From: Lysobacter avium
GTDB taxonomy: Bacteria; Pseudomonadota; Gammaproteobacteria; Xanthomonadales; Xanthomonadaceae
Reading direction: 5' to 3'
Length of the DNA stretch: 64,000 bases
Assembly (NCBI RefSeq): GCF_015209745.1
Contig: NZ_CP063657.1
Coordinates: 1,116,001-1,180,000 of the forward strand
The notes below the pieces were generated by a model that did not search any database, was not told the DNA's origin, and saw nothing but the letters and a program-made list of their open reading frames with translations. Numbering within the stretch: the stretch's first letter is position 1; every line of letters starts with the position of its first letter. This document shows positions 45,306 through 53,770 of the stretch, one piece after another. The position numbers and the translations under genes were made by a program.

Positions 45306-47305
45306 GGCGCCGACTCCAGTGCCACCAGCACGGCGTCGGCTTCGACGAAGTCGCCCGTCGCCGCGCGCACCTCGGCGACGGTGCCGTCGCGGGGCGCCTT
45401 CAGGCTCAGCTCCATCTTCATCGCCTCGATCACCATCACTTCCTGGCCCTCGGTCACGGCGTCACCAGCCGCCGCGCGCACAACGACCACGCGGCCCGGC
45501 ATCGGGGCGACGACATTGTCGGCCGCCGCGCCTGCGCCGGTTGCCTCGTGCTGGTACATCGCCATCGGCTGCAGGCGCAGGCGGCGGGTGCCGTCATGCA
45601 CCACCACGTGGGCGTCCTGGTCCAGCACCTCGAAACGGCGCGCGCGATCGCCAATGCGCAGGCTCAACGCGCTGCAGCTGCGGCGCGCGCCACTGACCTG
45701 ATGGCTCTGGCCGTCGTGCTCGATGCGGTACTCGCCGTTGCTGCCGCTGGCGTGGACTTCGATGCGTTGCTCGCCATGACCAAACGCCATGCTGCGCTGG
45801 CTGCCGTGGGCCAGCCGCCAGCCATCGGCAATCGCCCACGGCGATCCCGGATCCGGGGACTGCGCAGCGCGATGCCGGCTGTCGTCCTCCTGGGCGAGCA
45901 GGCGGGCAGTGGCGGCGGCCAGCAACAGATCGGTATCCACCGGTCCGGTCGGCGACAGGAATTCGTCCAAGTGCCGGTCCAGATAACCGGTGTCGATCGT
46001 ACCCTCGACCACGACCGGATGGCGGACCAGCCGCTCCAGGAACGCGATGTTGGATTTCGGCCCGGTGATCTCGCAGCGCGACAGGGCGTCACGCATGCGG
46101 GCGAGGGCGCGGGTGCGGTCGCTGTCATGGACGATCAGCTTGGCGATCATCGGGTCGTAGAAGATCGTCACCGTATCGCCCTCGACCACGCCCGAGTCCA
46201 CCCGCACGTGCGCATCGGGTGAGGGCAGGCGCAGGCGCTCCAGGCGGCCGGAGCCCGGCAGGAAGCCGGCTTCCGGATCCTCCGCGTACAGGCGCACCTC
46301 GATCGCGTGCCCGTTGCGACCGATGTCGACCTGGGCGAGCGGCAGGGGCATACCCGCGGCCACCTGCAGCTGCCACGCGACCAGGTCCAGGCCGGTGATC
46401 ATCTCGGTGACCGGATGCTCGACCTGCAGGCGGGTGTTGATCTCCATGAAGTAGAAACGGCCGTCCTGGCCGACGATGAACTCGACCGTGCCGGCGTTGA
46501 CGTAGTTGATGGCCTTCGCCGCGAGCACGGCGGCCGCGCCCATCTCCTGGCGCAGCTGCGGGGTCAGGAACGGTGAGGGCGATTCCTCCATCACCTTCTG
46601 GTAGCGGCGCTGGGCCGAGCACTCGCGCTCGTTGAGGTGGATGGCGTTGCCGGCGTCGTCGCCGAACACCTGGATCTCGATATGCCGCGGCTTCTCGACG
46701 TAGCGCTCCAGCAACACGCGGTCGCGCCCGAACGCGTTCTTCGCCTCGCGCTGGCAGGACGCCAGGTTGGCCGCGAACTCGCCGGACTCGCGCACGATCC
46801 GCATGCCCTTGCCGCCGCCGCCGTGGGCCGCCTTGATCATCAGCGGGTAGCCGATCCGGTCCGCTTCGGCGTGCAGATGGGCTGGATCCTGATCCTCGCC
46901 GGTGTAGCCCGGCACCACCGGCACACCGGCGGCGGCCATGAGGTCCTTGGCGCCGGCCTTGCTGCCCATCTTGCGCATCGACGCCGCCTTGGGGCCGATG
47001 AAGGCGATGCCCGCGGACTCGACGGCGTCGGCGAAGTCGACGTTCTCCGACAGGAACCCGTAGCCCGGGTGGATCGCCTGGGCGCCGGTGCGCGTGGCCA
47101 CCTCGATGATCGCCTCGCCGCGCAGGTAGCTCTCCGGTGGCGTCGGACCGCCGATGCAATAGGCCTCGTCGGCCTGGCGAACGTGCTGCGCGTCGGCATC
47201 GGCCGTCGAGTACACCGCCACCGTGCGGATGCCCAGCTGGCGGCAGGTGCGGATGACCCGGCAGGCGATTTCGCCGCGGTTGGCGATCAGGATCTTGGTG
47301 AACAT
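45302..47305 (-). CDS. liuD: Methylcrotonyl-CoA carboxylase, biotin-carrying alpha subunit
   Basis: The 667-residue protein has a biotin carboxylase module (KILIANRGEIACRVIRTCRQ; ATP-grasp loop AAHGGGGKGMRIV; LNERECSAQRRYQKVMEESP; FMEINTRLQVEHPVTE), a BT domain and a C-terminal biotinyl domain with EAMKMELSLKAP. The neighbouring hydratase and HMG-CoA lyase point to 3-methylcrotonyl-CoA as substrate. The beta subunit is 10 kb away (57258-58868). It is translationally coupled to mvaB. Confidence 0.93.
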   Translation of the reverse strand: MFTKILIANRGEIACRVIRTCRQLGIRTVAVYSTADADAQHVRQADEAYCIGGPTPPESYLRGEAIIEVATRTGAQAIHPGYGFLSENVDFADAVESAGIAFIGPKAASMRKMGSKAGAKDLMAAAGVPVVPGYTGEDQDPAHLHAEADRIGYPLMIKAAHGGGGKGMRIVRESGEFAANLASCQREAKNAFGRDRVLLERYVEKPRHIEIQVFGDDAGNAIHLNERECSAQRRYQKVMEESPSPFLTPQLRQEMGAAAVLAAKAINYVNAGTVEFIVGQDGRFYFMEINTRLQVEHPVTEMITGLDLVAWQLQVAAGMPLPLAQVDIGRNGHAIEVRLYAEDPEAGFLPGSGRLERLRLPSPDAHVRVDSGVVEGDTVTIFYDPMIAKLIVHDSDRTRALARMRDALSRCEITGPKSNIAFLERLVRHPVVVEGTIDTGYLDRHLDEFLSPTGPVDTDLLLAAATARLLAQEDDSRHRAAQSPDPGSPWAIADGWRLAHGSQRSMAFGHGEQRIEVHASGSNGEYRIEHDGQSHQVSGARRSCSALSLRIGDRARRFEVLDQDAHVVVHDGTRRLRLQPMAMYQHEATGAGAAADNVVAPMPGRVVVVRAAAGDAVTEGQEVMVIEAMKMELSLKAPRDGTVAEVRAATGDFVEADAVLVALESAP

Positions 47306-47345
47306 GGCGGGCCTCGTGGGGCGGCTGTCAGGTGGGTCGAGGCGC

Positions 47346-48128
47346 TCACTGGCACCACGCCGGCTTGCGCTTGTCCAGGAAAGCGGTGAGCCCTTCCTGG
47401 CCCTCCGGCGATACCCGCAGGCGGGCGATCAGGTCGGCGTTGTCGGAGTCGTGGGCGGCGCGGTCGGTGTGCGACGCGACCTGGCGCACCAGCGACTTGG
47501 CCTGCGCCGACGCAATCGGGCCGGCCTTCAGCAGCAACGCGACCTGTCGATCCACCGCGGCGTCGAGCTCATCGGCAGCGACCGTTTCGTGCAGCAGTCC
47601 CATGCGCCGTGCCTGTTCGGCACCGAAAATCTCGGCCGAGGCAAACCAGCGCCGCGCCTGGCGGGCGCCGATCGCCTCGATCACGTAGGGCGAGATCACC
47701 GCCGGCAGCAGGCCCAGCTTGCTTTCGGTGAGGCCGAACTTCGCATCATCGCTGCCGATGGCGATGTCGCAGCACGCGACCAGCCCGACGCCGCCGCCGA
47801 ACGCGGCGCCCTGGACCCGGGCAATGGTCGGCTTGGGCAACTCGTTCAGGGTCCGCATCAGGCGCGCCAGGGCCAGGGAATCCTCGCGGTTCTCCGCCTC
47901 GCTCGCCGCCGCCATCCCACGCATCCAGTTGAGGTCGGCGCCGGCGGAAAACGAGGCGCCCGCGCCCTCCAGCACCACCACCCGGACGCTGTCATCGTCG
48001 GCCAGCGCATCCAGCGCGCCGGTGAGCGCGGCAATCAGCATCGCGTGGAACGCGTTGTGGACGTCCGGGCGATTCATGCGCAGGCGGGCCACCGGGCCCT
48101 GGCGAACATTCAGCAGCGGATTGGTCAT
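47346..48128 (-). CDS. liuC: Enoyl-CoA hydratase family, probable 3-methylglutaconyl-CoA hydratase
   Basis: The 260-residue crotonase has LRMNRPDVHNAFHAMLIAAL, the oxyanion-hole SFSAGADLNWMRGMA and VQGAAFGGGVGLVACCDIAI, and the catalytic acidic region KFGLTESKLGLLPAVISPYV. The RMNRP...HNAF and ADLNWM features are shared with methylglutaconyl-CoA hydratases. It precedes liuD by 40 bp in the same operon. Confidence 0.88.
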   Translation of the reverse strand: MTNPLLNVRQGPVARLRMNRPDVHNAFHAMLIAALTGALDALADDDSVRVVVLEGAGASFSAGADLNWMRGMAAASEAENREDSLALARLMRTLNELPKPTIARVQGAAFGGGVGLVACCDIAIGSDDAKFGLTESKLGLLPAVISPYVIEAIGARQARRWFASAEIFGAEQARRMGLLHETVAADELDAAVDRQVALLLKAGPIASAQAKSLVRQVASHTDRAAHDSDNADLIARLRVSPEGQEGLTAFLDKRKPAWCQ

Positions 48129-48252
48129 CGGGATTCGCGTGTTCGGGAAGCCGTCAATGATAGCTGCCGCGCCTTCGGGACGTGATCACAGATGCGACCG
48201 GTTCTCATTTCTGCAGTAGAATCTGTGTTTGCCCGTCACGCGTTGCCGCCCG

Positions 48253-50175
48253 ATGCCCACTGTCCTGCGTTGCCTGCTTGTCTCCGTGCTGCTGTGCCTG
48301 TCGCTTCAAGTCCGCGCGTCCACGGCGGATGTGCAGACGGCTTGGCGATTGCTGGACTACATCGCCGTGGACTATGCAGAGGCCGTGGCGGATGGGGAGG
48401 TCGTCGATCCGGCGGAGTTCCAGGAGATGGTGGAGTTCTCCGCATCCGCGCACGAGCGGATCCAGTCTCTTGATGCCACGGCCGCGCAGCCACGGCTGCT
48501 GGAGGAGGCGAAACGCCTGCAGGCGGCCGTCGCGGCCCACGAATCGCCCGAGGCTGTCGCCAAGCTGTCGCGAGGGCTCGCCAGCGACCTCATTGCGGCC
48601 TACCCGGTCCCGCTTGCTCCGAACGCTCCGCCTGACATGGCGGTCGCGGCGGGCCTGTACCAGCAGCAATGTGCCAGTTGCCACGGCGACACCGGCGGCG
48701 GCGACGGTCCCGCCAGCGTGGGCCTGGATCCCCCCGCGATCGACTTCACCGACCGTGGCCGTGCGCGCGAGCGCAGCGTATTCGCGCTCCACCAGGTGAT
48801 CGAGCAGGGCCTGGAAGGCACCAGCATGGTCAGCTACGCGCACCTGCCTGCGGATGAGCGCTGGGCGCTGTCGTTCTACATCGGCCAGTTCGCCTACCCC
48901 GAATCGCAGGCCGCCGCCGGCGAAAAGCTGTGGAACGAGGACGCCTCGTTGCGCGCGTCGATCCCGGACCTGGCGGCGCTGACCCAGGTCACCCCGGCGG
49001 CGCTCGCGCAGGACGTGGGTGAGGAGACCGCCCAGGCCATCACCGCCTACCTGCGCCGCCATCCCGAAGCGGTGGAGGCGCCGGTCGTTGCCGAGGGCCA
49101 GCTCGCGTTTGCCCGCAGCCGTCTGGCCGAAAGCGTCGCCGCTTATGCCGCCGGCGATCAGCCCAGGGCCCGTGACCTCGCCCTGTCCGCGTACCTGGAC
49201 GGCTTTGAGCCGATCGAACCGCTGCTGGCCGCGCGCGACAGTGCCTTGATGGGGCGGATCGAGGCGGCCATGGCCGAGTTGCGCTCGCGCATCGGTTCTT
49301 CGGCCAGCGTGGAGGCGGTCGAGGAGCAGGTGCAGGTCGTCGACAGTCTCTTCGCCGAAGCCGAGCACGCACTCGAACCGGAAATGGCCAACAACGCGTC
49401 GGCATTCGTCGGCGCTTTCACCATTCTGGTGCGCGAAGGCCTTGAGGCGCTGCTGATCCTGATTGCGATGGTCGCGTTCCTGCGCAAGGCCAACCGGACC
49501 GAGGTCATGTCCTATGTGCATGGCGGCTGGATCAGCGCCCTCGTTGCCGGCGGCGTGACCTGGTTCGTGGCGACCTATGTGGTCAGCATCAGCGGGGCCA
49601 GTCGTGAGCTGACGGAAGGCTTCGCCGCGCTGTTTGCCGCGGTCGTGCTGCTGTTTGTCGGCATCTGGATGCACGGCAAGAGTCAGGCCGGCGCGTGGCA
49701 GCGCTACATCAACGACAAGCTCTCGCACGCGCTGTCCAAACGTTCGGCGTGGTTCCTGTTTGTGCTCTCGTTCGTCGTGGTCTACCGCGAGGTCTTCGAG
49801 ACGGTGCTGTTCTACATCGCGCTGTGGAGCCAGGGCAACGGCATGGCGGTCCTGGCCGGCGGCGGGCTGGGTGCGGCCGTGCTGGTGGTGATCGCCGTGG
49901 CCATGCTGCGCTTCAGCCAGCGCCTGCCGATCGGTCAGTTCTTCTCGATCAGCTCGATCCTGATCGCGGTCGTGGCCGTGGTACTCGCCGGCAAGGGCAT
50001 CGCCGCCCTGCAGGAAGCGGGCTGGGTGTCGGTATCAACGCTCTCGATCCCGCGCGTCGCGCTGCTGGGTATCTACCCGACCCTGCAGAGCGTGCTGGCG
50101 CAACTGGTGACGCTGGCGGTACTGGTGGCGGGGTTCTGGTTCAACCGGCGCTCCGCGGTGCCCAGCGCCGCGTGA
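48253..50175 (+). CDS. FTR1-family iron permease fused to a cytochrome c domain
   Basis: The ATG at 48253 gives a 640-residue protein with a signal peptide. A periplasmic cytochrome c domain follows with C140-A-S-C143-H144 and a candidate distal Met in TSMVSYAHLP, then a helical periplasmic region, then seven membrane helices of the FTR1 permease. Both Fe-binding motifs are present: R394-EGLE and R512-EVFE. It should import iron across the inner membrane, the cytochrome domain perhaps handling Fe oxidation or reduction. It is divergent from liuC with a 124-bp gap. Confidence 0.9.
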   Translation: MPTVLRCLLVSVLLCLSLQVRASTADVQTAWRLLDYIAVDYAEAVADGEVVDPAEFQEMVEFSASAHERIQSLDATAAQPRLLEEAKRLQAAVAAHESPEAVAKLSRGLASDLIAAYPVPLAPNAPPDMAVAAGLYQQQCASCHGDTGGGDGPASVGLDPPAIDFTDRGRARERSVFALHQVIEQGLEGTSMVSYAHLPADERWALSFYIGQFAYPESQAAAGEKLWNEDASLRASIPDLAALTQVTPAALAQDVGEETAQAITAYLRRHPEAVEAPVVAEGQLAFARSRLAESVAAYAAGDQPRARDLALSAYLDGFEPIEPLLAARDSALMGRIEAAMAELRSRIGSSASVEAVEEQVQVVDSLFAEAEHALEPEMANNASAFVGAFTILVREGLEALLILIAMVAFLRKANRTEVMSYVHGGWISALVAGGVTWFVATYVVSISGASRELTEGFAALFAAVVLLFVGIWMHGKSQAGAWQRYINDKLSHALSKRSAWFLFVLSFVVVYREVFETVLFYIALWSQGNGMAVLAGGGLGAAVLVVIAVAMLRFSQRLPIGQFFSISSILIAVVAVVLAGKGIAALQEAGWVSVSTLSIPRVALLGIYPTLQSVLAQLVTLAVLVAGFWFNRRSAVPSAA

Positions 50176-50179
50176 TTAC

Positions 50180-52906
50180 TTACCGGGTTGCGATGTCTCC
50201 CGCATCGCCCAGCGCCATCAGTCGCTTCTTTGCGTCCACGGTGTGTTGATCGTCTTCGCCCCGCGCCTTCCGCAGGGCGCTGTGGCCCGCATCCAGCAGG
50301 CCCGAAGCGGCATCAAGCTTGCCTTGCCGGGCAAGTGCGGCGCCCAACAGGCTTCGGGCCTCGGCCAGTTCCCAGTGGTCTTCGGGAAGGATTTTTTCGC
50401 GGATGCGCACTGCATCGCCAAGTGATTCTGCGGCAAGGCCGGGCTTGCCCGCGCTCAGGTACATCTGGCCCAAGTTGAGGATCATCGACGCAGTCCACGG
50501 ATGCTCCGGGCCCGCGCCCTCGCGGCAGATCTCGATCGCCTCGTGGTAAAGCGGCTCGGCGCGGGCGAAATCCTCCTGTTCGCGGTAGAGGTTGGCCAGG
50601 TTGTTGAGGGTGGTGGCGATGTACGGATGGTCCGGCTTCAGAGACTTGCGACGCATGGCCAGCGCCTCCAGGTACATCGGTTCCGCCTCGTCGTAGCGCT
50701 GCTGCTTGGTGAGGACACTGGCCAGCTGGGTCATTGCGAGTGCGATCGACGGGTGCCCGCTGTCGTCATACAGCTTGCGCTTCATCGCCAGGGATTCGCG
50801 CAGCAGCGACTCGGCTTCCGCAAAGCGCTGTGTCTTGCTCAGCAGGACGCCGAGGTTGTTCATCACATTGGCGAGATCGGGATGGACAGGCCCCTGCAGC
50901 TCGCGCCGCTGCGACAGCACATCACGGTAGTGTTCTTCGGCCTCGCCGAATTTCCCCTGGCCCACCAGCAGCACAGCCAGGTTGTTGCGGGCGGTCATCT
51001 GCGCTTCGGGCTCGGCGAGTGCCGTTTCGGTTGCGAATGCAAGTGCTGCGCGATGCACCGACTCGGCTTCGTCACGCTTGCCTTGACGGACCAGTGCCGC
51101 GCCCAGGTCGTTGCGCGTAGCCGCCACCAACATCGGATCTGGATGCGGCTGTGCCAGGCGTTGCTCAAGCACTTGCCGAAGGAGGGTCTCAGCTTCCTCG
51201 TTCTTCCCGCGGCGCATCGCCAGCGTGGCGATGGCCTGCATCGTTTCCAGCGTTTCACGATGACCGGTTCCCTGGCGCGTGCGTTGCACGTCCAGGGCGC
51301 GGGTCAGGAAGGTTTCCGCCTTGTCGTATTTTCCCAGGCTGGTGTAGACGGTGCCGATGATGGCCTCCATCCTGGCGCGCACGTCGGGCTGCCCGGCGAG
51401 CTCGCCCCCGATCCGGTTCGAGGCCTGGTCCAGCACCTCGCGCACGCTGGTTTCCTCTCCGCGCGCCTGCGCGGGATCGGCCGATTCCAGCATGCTGACC
51501 AGAAGTCCGCTGACCTGCGTGGCCTTGGCCGCTTCGGTGCGCGCGAGGTCGCGCTCATGGGTGATGCGGCTCACATGCAGCGACGCCAGCACCACGCCCG
51601 CGCCCACGGCCAGCAGCGTCGTTGCGGCACCGTAGCGGTGCTGGCGCAGGAACACGCTGCTCCGGTAGGCGGCGGAGGGGTGCCGCGCGCTGACAATGTC
51701 GCCGCCAAGATGGCGTCTGATGTCCTCGGCCATCTGCCCGACCGAGAGGTAGCGTTGCTCCGGATCGTTCTGGATCGCCTTCAGCACTATGCTGTCGAGA
51801 TCGCCGCGTAACTGCCGTGCAAGCTGCCTGGGCGAGCTGCCCCGGCGCGCGGCGACGGCAGCATCCATGCGCCTTGCACTCACGCTGGGCAGGGCAGGTG
51901 CGCCTGCCAGTATCGCCTCCTGCATGTCCTTTGCGGTGGATATGGCAGTTCCAAACGGCTGCGTGCCGGTCAGCAGCTCGTGGAGCAGCAGGCCCAGTGC
52001 GTAAACATCCGAGGACGTCGTGGCCGGTTCGCCGCGAATCTGCTCCGGCGCGGCGTAGCGGGGCGTCAGGATCCGGTCGCCGTACTCGGTAGGCGCACGT
52101 GCGGTTAGGCCAGTCGCTGGCAACGGTCTGGACCCAGGTTCGCGATTCCCCCGGCGCACGGCGTCGCCACCGTCATCACCGAGTCCTTGCTCGATGATCC
52201 TGGCGATGCCGAAGTCGAGCAGCTTCACGGATGGATGGCCCTGATCGTCCTCCTGCACCATGACGTTGCCAGGCTTCAGGTCGCGATGGATGACCAGATT
52301 CCGATGCGCATGCGCAACCGCCGCGCACACCTCGCGGAACAGTCCCAGCCGGCGCCGGACGTCCAGGCGCTTCTGGTCCGCGTAGTCGGTGATTTCCTCG
52401 CCAGCGATGTATTCCATGACGAAATAAGGGCGTCCGTCGGCGAGGCTTCCGCCGTCGAGAAGATACGCAATGCCCGGGTGTTTCAGCTGGGCCAGGATGC
52501 GGCGCTCGTCCCGGAATCGCGCAAGCAGGCGCTCGCTGACACTGTCGCGTACCACCTTGATTGCGACGGTTTGCTCGAACTGGCCGTCATCGCGCTGGCC
52601 CAGGTACACGGTCCCCATTCCGCCCTGACCGATCTCGCCGGCAATGCGATAGGCACTCACGCGTGTGGGAGCAATCTCGTCCTGAGTCAGCGTGGCGCCA
52701 AGATCGTCGAAATAGCTGCTCGCGTCGGCATCCAGCGCAATCAGGCGATCGACCTCGGCGCGCAGTCCGGGGTCACCGTTGCAGGCGGAATCCAGCCATG
52801 CCTCCCGCTCGTCCACGGCGACGGCGGACAGATCGGCAAACAGTTGCTTTGCACGCAACCAGCGGTTTCTTTCTGTGGGTTTCTCCGACTCGCCAGAGAT
52901 GCTCAT
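50180..52906 (-). CDS. Membrane-anchored Ser/Thr protein kinase with C-terminal TPR repeats
   Basis: The 908-residue protein has a PKN/Hanks-type kinase domain: glycine loop GEIGQGGMGTVYLG (from 90), K117, VIHRDLKPGNV (D209), LLDFGIAR (D231) and TPRYAAPEQIRGE. A transmembrane helix follows at about residues 443-462, then a large TPR/Kinesin-light-chain-like region (repeats such as ATRNDLGAALVRQGKRDEAE, VMNNLGVLLSKTQRFAEAES and TTLNNLANLYREQEDFARAE). It lies 16 bp after the ECF sigma gene, an arrangement typical of sigma factors of this subgroup. Confidence 0.92.
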   Translation of the reverse strand: MSISGESEKPTERNRWLRAKQLFADLSAVAVDEREAWLDSACNGDPGLRAEVDRLIALDADASSYFDDLGATLTQDEIAPTRVSAYRIAGEIGQGGMGTVYLGQRDDGQFEQTVAIKVVRDSVSERLLARFRDERRILAQLKHPGIAYLLDGGSLADGRPYFVMEYIAGEEITDYADQKRLDVRRRLGLFREVCAAVAHAHRNLVIHRDLKPGNVMVQEDDQGHPSVKLLDFGIARIIEQGLGDDGGDAVRRGNREPGSRPLPATGLTARAPTEYGDRILTPRYAAPEQIRGEPATTSSDVYALGLLLHELLTGTQPFGTAISTAKDMQEAILAGAPALPSVSARRMDAAVAARRGSSPRQLARQLRGDLDSIVLKAIQNDPEQRYLSVGQMAEDIRRHLGGDIVSARHPSAAYRSSVFLRQHRYGAATTLLAVGAGVVLASLHVSRITHERDLARTEAAKATQVSGLLVSMLESADPAQARGEETSVREVLDQASNRIGGELAGQPDVRARMEAIIGTVYTSLGKYDKAETFLTRALDVQRTRQGTGHRETLETMQAIATLAMRRGKNEEAETLLRQVLEQRLAQPHPDPMLVAATRNDLGAALVRQGKRDEAESVHRAALAFATETALAEPEAQMTARNNLAVLLVGQGKFGEAEEHYRDVLSQRRELQGPVHPDLANVMNNLGVLLSKTQRFAEAESLLRESLAMKRKLYDDSGHPSIALAMTQLASVLTKQQRYDEAEPMYLEALAMRRKSLKPDHPYIATTLNNLANLYREQEDFARAEPLYHEAIEICREGAGPEHPWTASMILNLGQMYLSAGKPGLAAESLGDAVRIREKILPEDHWELAEARSLLGAALARQGKLDAASGLLDAGHSALRKARGEDDQHTVDAKKRLMALGDAGDIATR

Positions 52907-52922
52907 CGCCGCATGCCGTTAT

Positions 52923-53531
52923 TCATGCTGCGTGACCGGTCAAGTCGGCGCGCAGTTCACCATAAAGCCAGGCGCGCGCTGCGCTCCAGTCGCGGCTGAC
53001 GGTGCGGCGGGTGACCCCCAGGGCTTCGGCGGTCTCCTCCGCACTCAGACCGCCGAACACGCGGCACTCCACGACCTGGGCGGCGCGTGGGTCCATGAGC
53101 TGCAGTCGGTCAAGGGCTTCATCCAGCGCCAACAACTCCTCACTGCGTTGCGGCGATACCAGCAACACATCGTCCAACGGCAGCGCTTCATTGCCGCTGC
53201 CACGCTTTTGGGCCGCGTGACGCTGCGCGTAGTTGATCAGCAGTTGGCGCATGGCACTGGATGCCGTGGCCAGGAAGTGGGAACGGCTTTCATAACTGGC
53301 CCCGCTGCTGACCAGTTTCAGATAGGCCTCGTGCACCAGTGCGGTGGTGTTCAGCGTCTCGTTGCCGCGCCAGCGCGAGCGGTGGTGGCGCGCGATGCGA
53401 TGCAACGCCCCGTACACCCGCGCGAACACTTCATCGCGGTCTCCGGTGTCAACGCCGGAGGCCTCATCGGGCTGCAGCGCATTGAGCAGGCGGGTGACAT
53501 CCCCGGCCAGATCATCCGTTTTTGAAACCAT
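52923..53531 (-). CDS. ECF-type RNA polymerase sigma factor (Sig-70_X6 / ECF43-like)
   Basis: The 202-residue protein starts VTRLLNALQPDEASGVDTGD, with region 2 marked by LVHEAYLKLVSSG and FLATASSAMRQLLINYAQRH (the TTALVHEAYLKL block is typical of this subgroup). Region 4 contains AAQVVECRVFGGLSAEETAE and the helix-turn-helix LGVTRRTVSRDWSAARAWLY. No anti-sigma gene is present; in this subgroup a linked Ser/Thr kinase may provide control. Divergent from the YadA-like gene across 239 bp. Confidence 0.9.
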   Translation of the reverse strand: MVSKTDDLAGDVTRLLNALQPDEASGVDTGDRDEVFARVYGALHRIARHHRSRWRGNETLNTTALVHEAYLKLVSSGASYESRSHFLATASSAMRQLLINYAQRHAAQKRGSGNEALPLDDVLLVSPQRSEELLALDEALDRLQLMDPRAAQVVECRVFGGLSAEETAEALGVTRRTVSRDWSAARAWLYGELRADLTGHAA

Positions 53532-53770
53532 GAACCCCTCCCTGGAACACGGTCCAATCTAGGCAATGCGACCCGTCCACGCAAACCCGTGTCCTCCTTT
53601 GCGCGCGATTTCTGTAGTCATCCAATGAGAGGGGTAATACGGGCCTCGCCCTGGTTTGGCTACGGAATGGACGCACTCGGTGCTCCAGATGCAAACCCCT
53701 TTCGAAGTCGTCTGCGCGGTCGCTTCCGGCGCCCGGCAGACCCTGATTACTGATCGAGGGGTACAAAAGC

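Noticed and set aside
48205..49728. 507-codon frame opposite the FTR1 fusion
   Set aside because: The plus strand has heme and REGLE motifs; this frame is a shadow.
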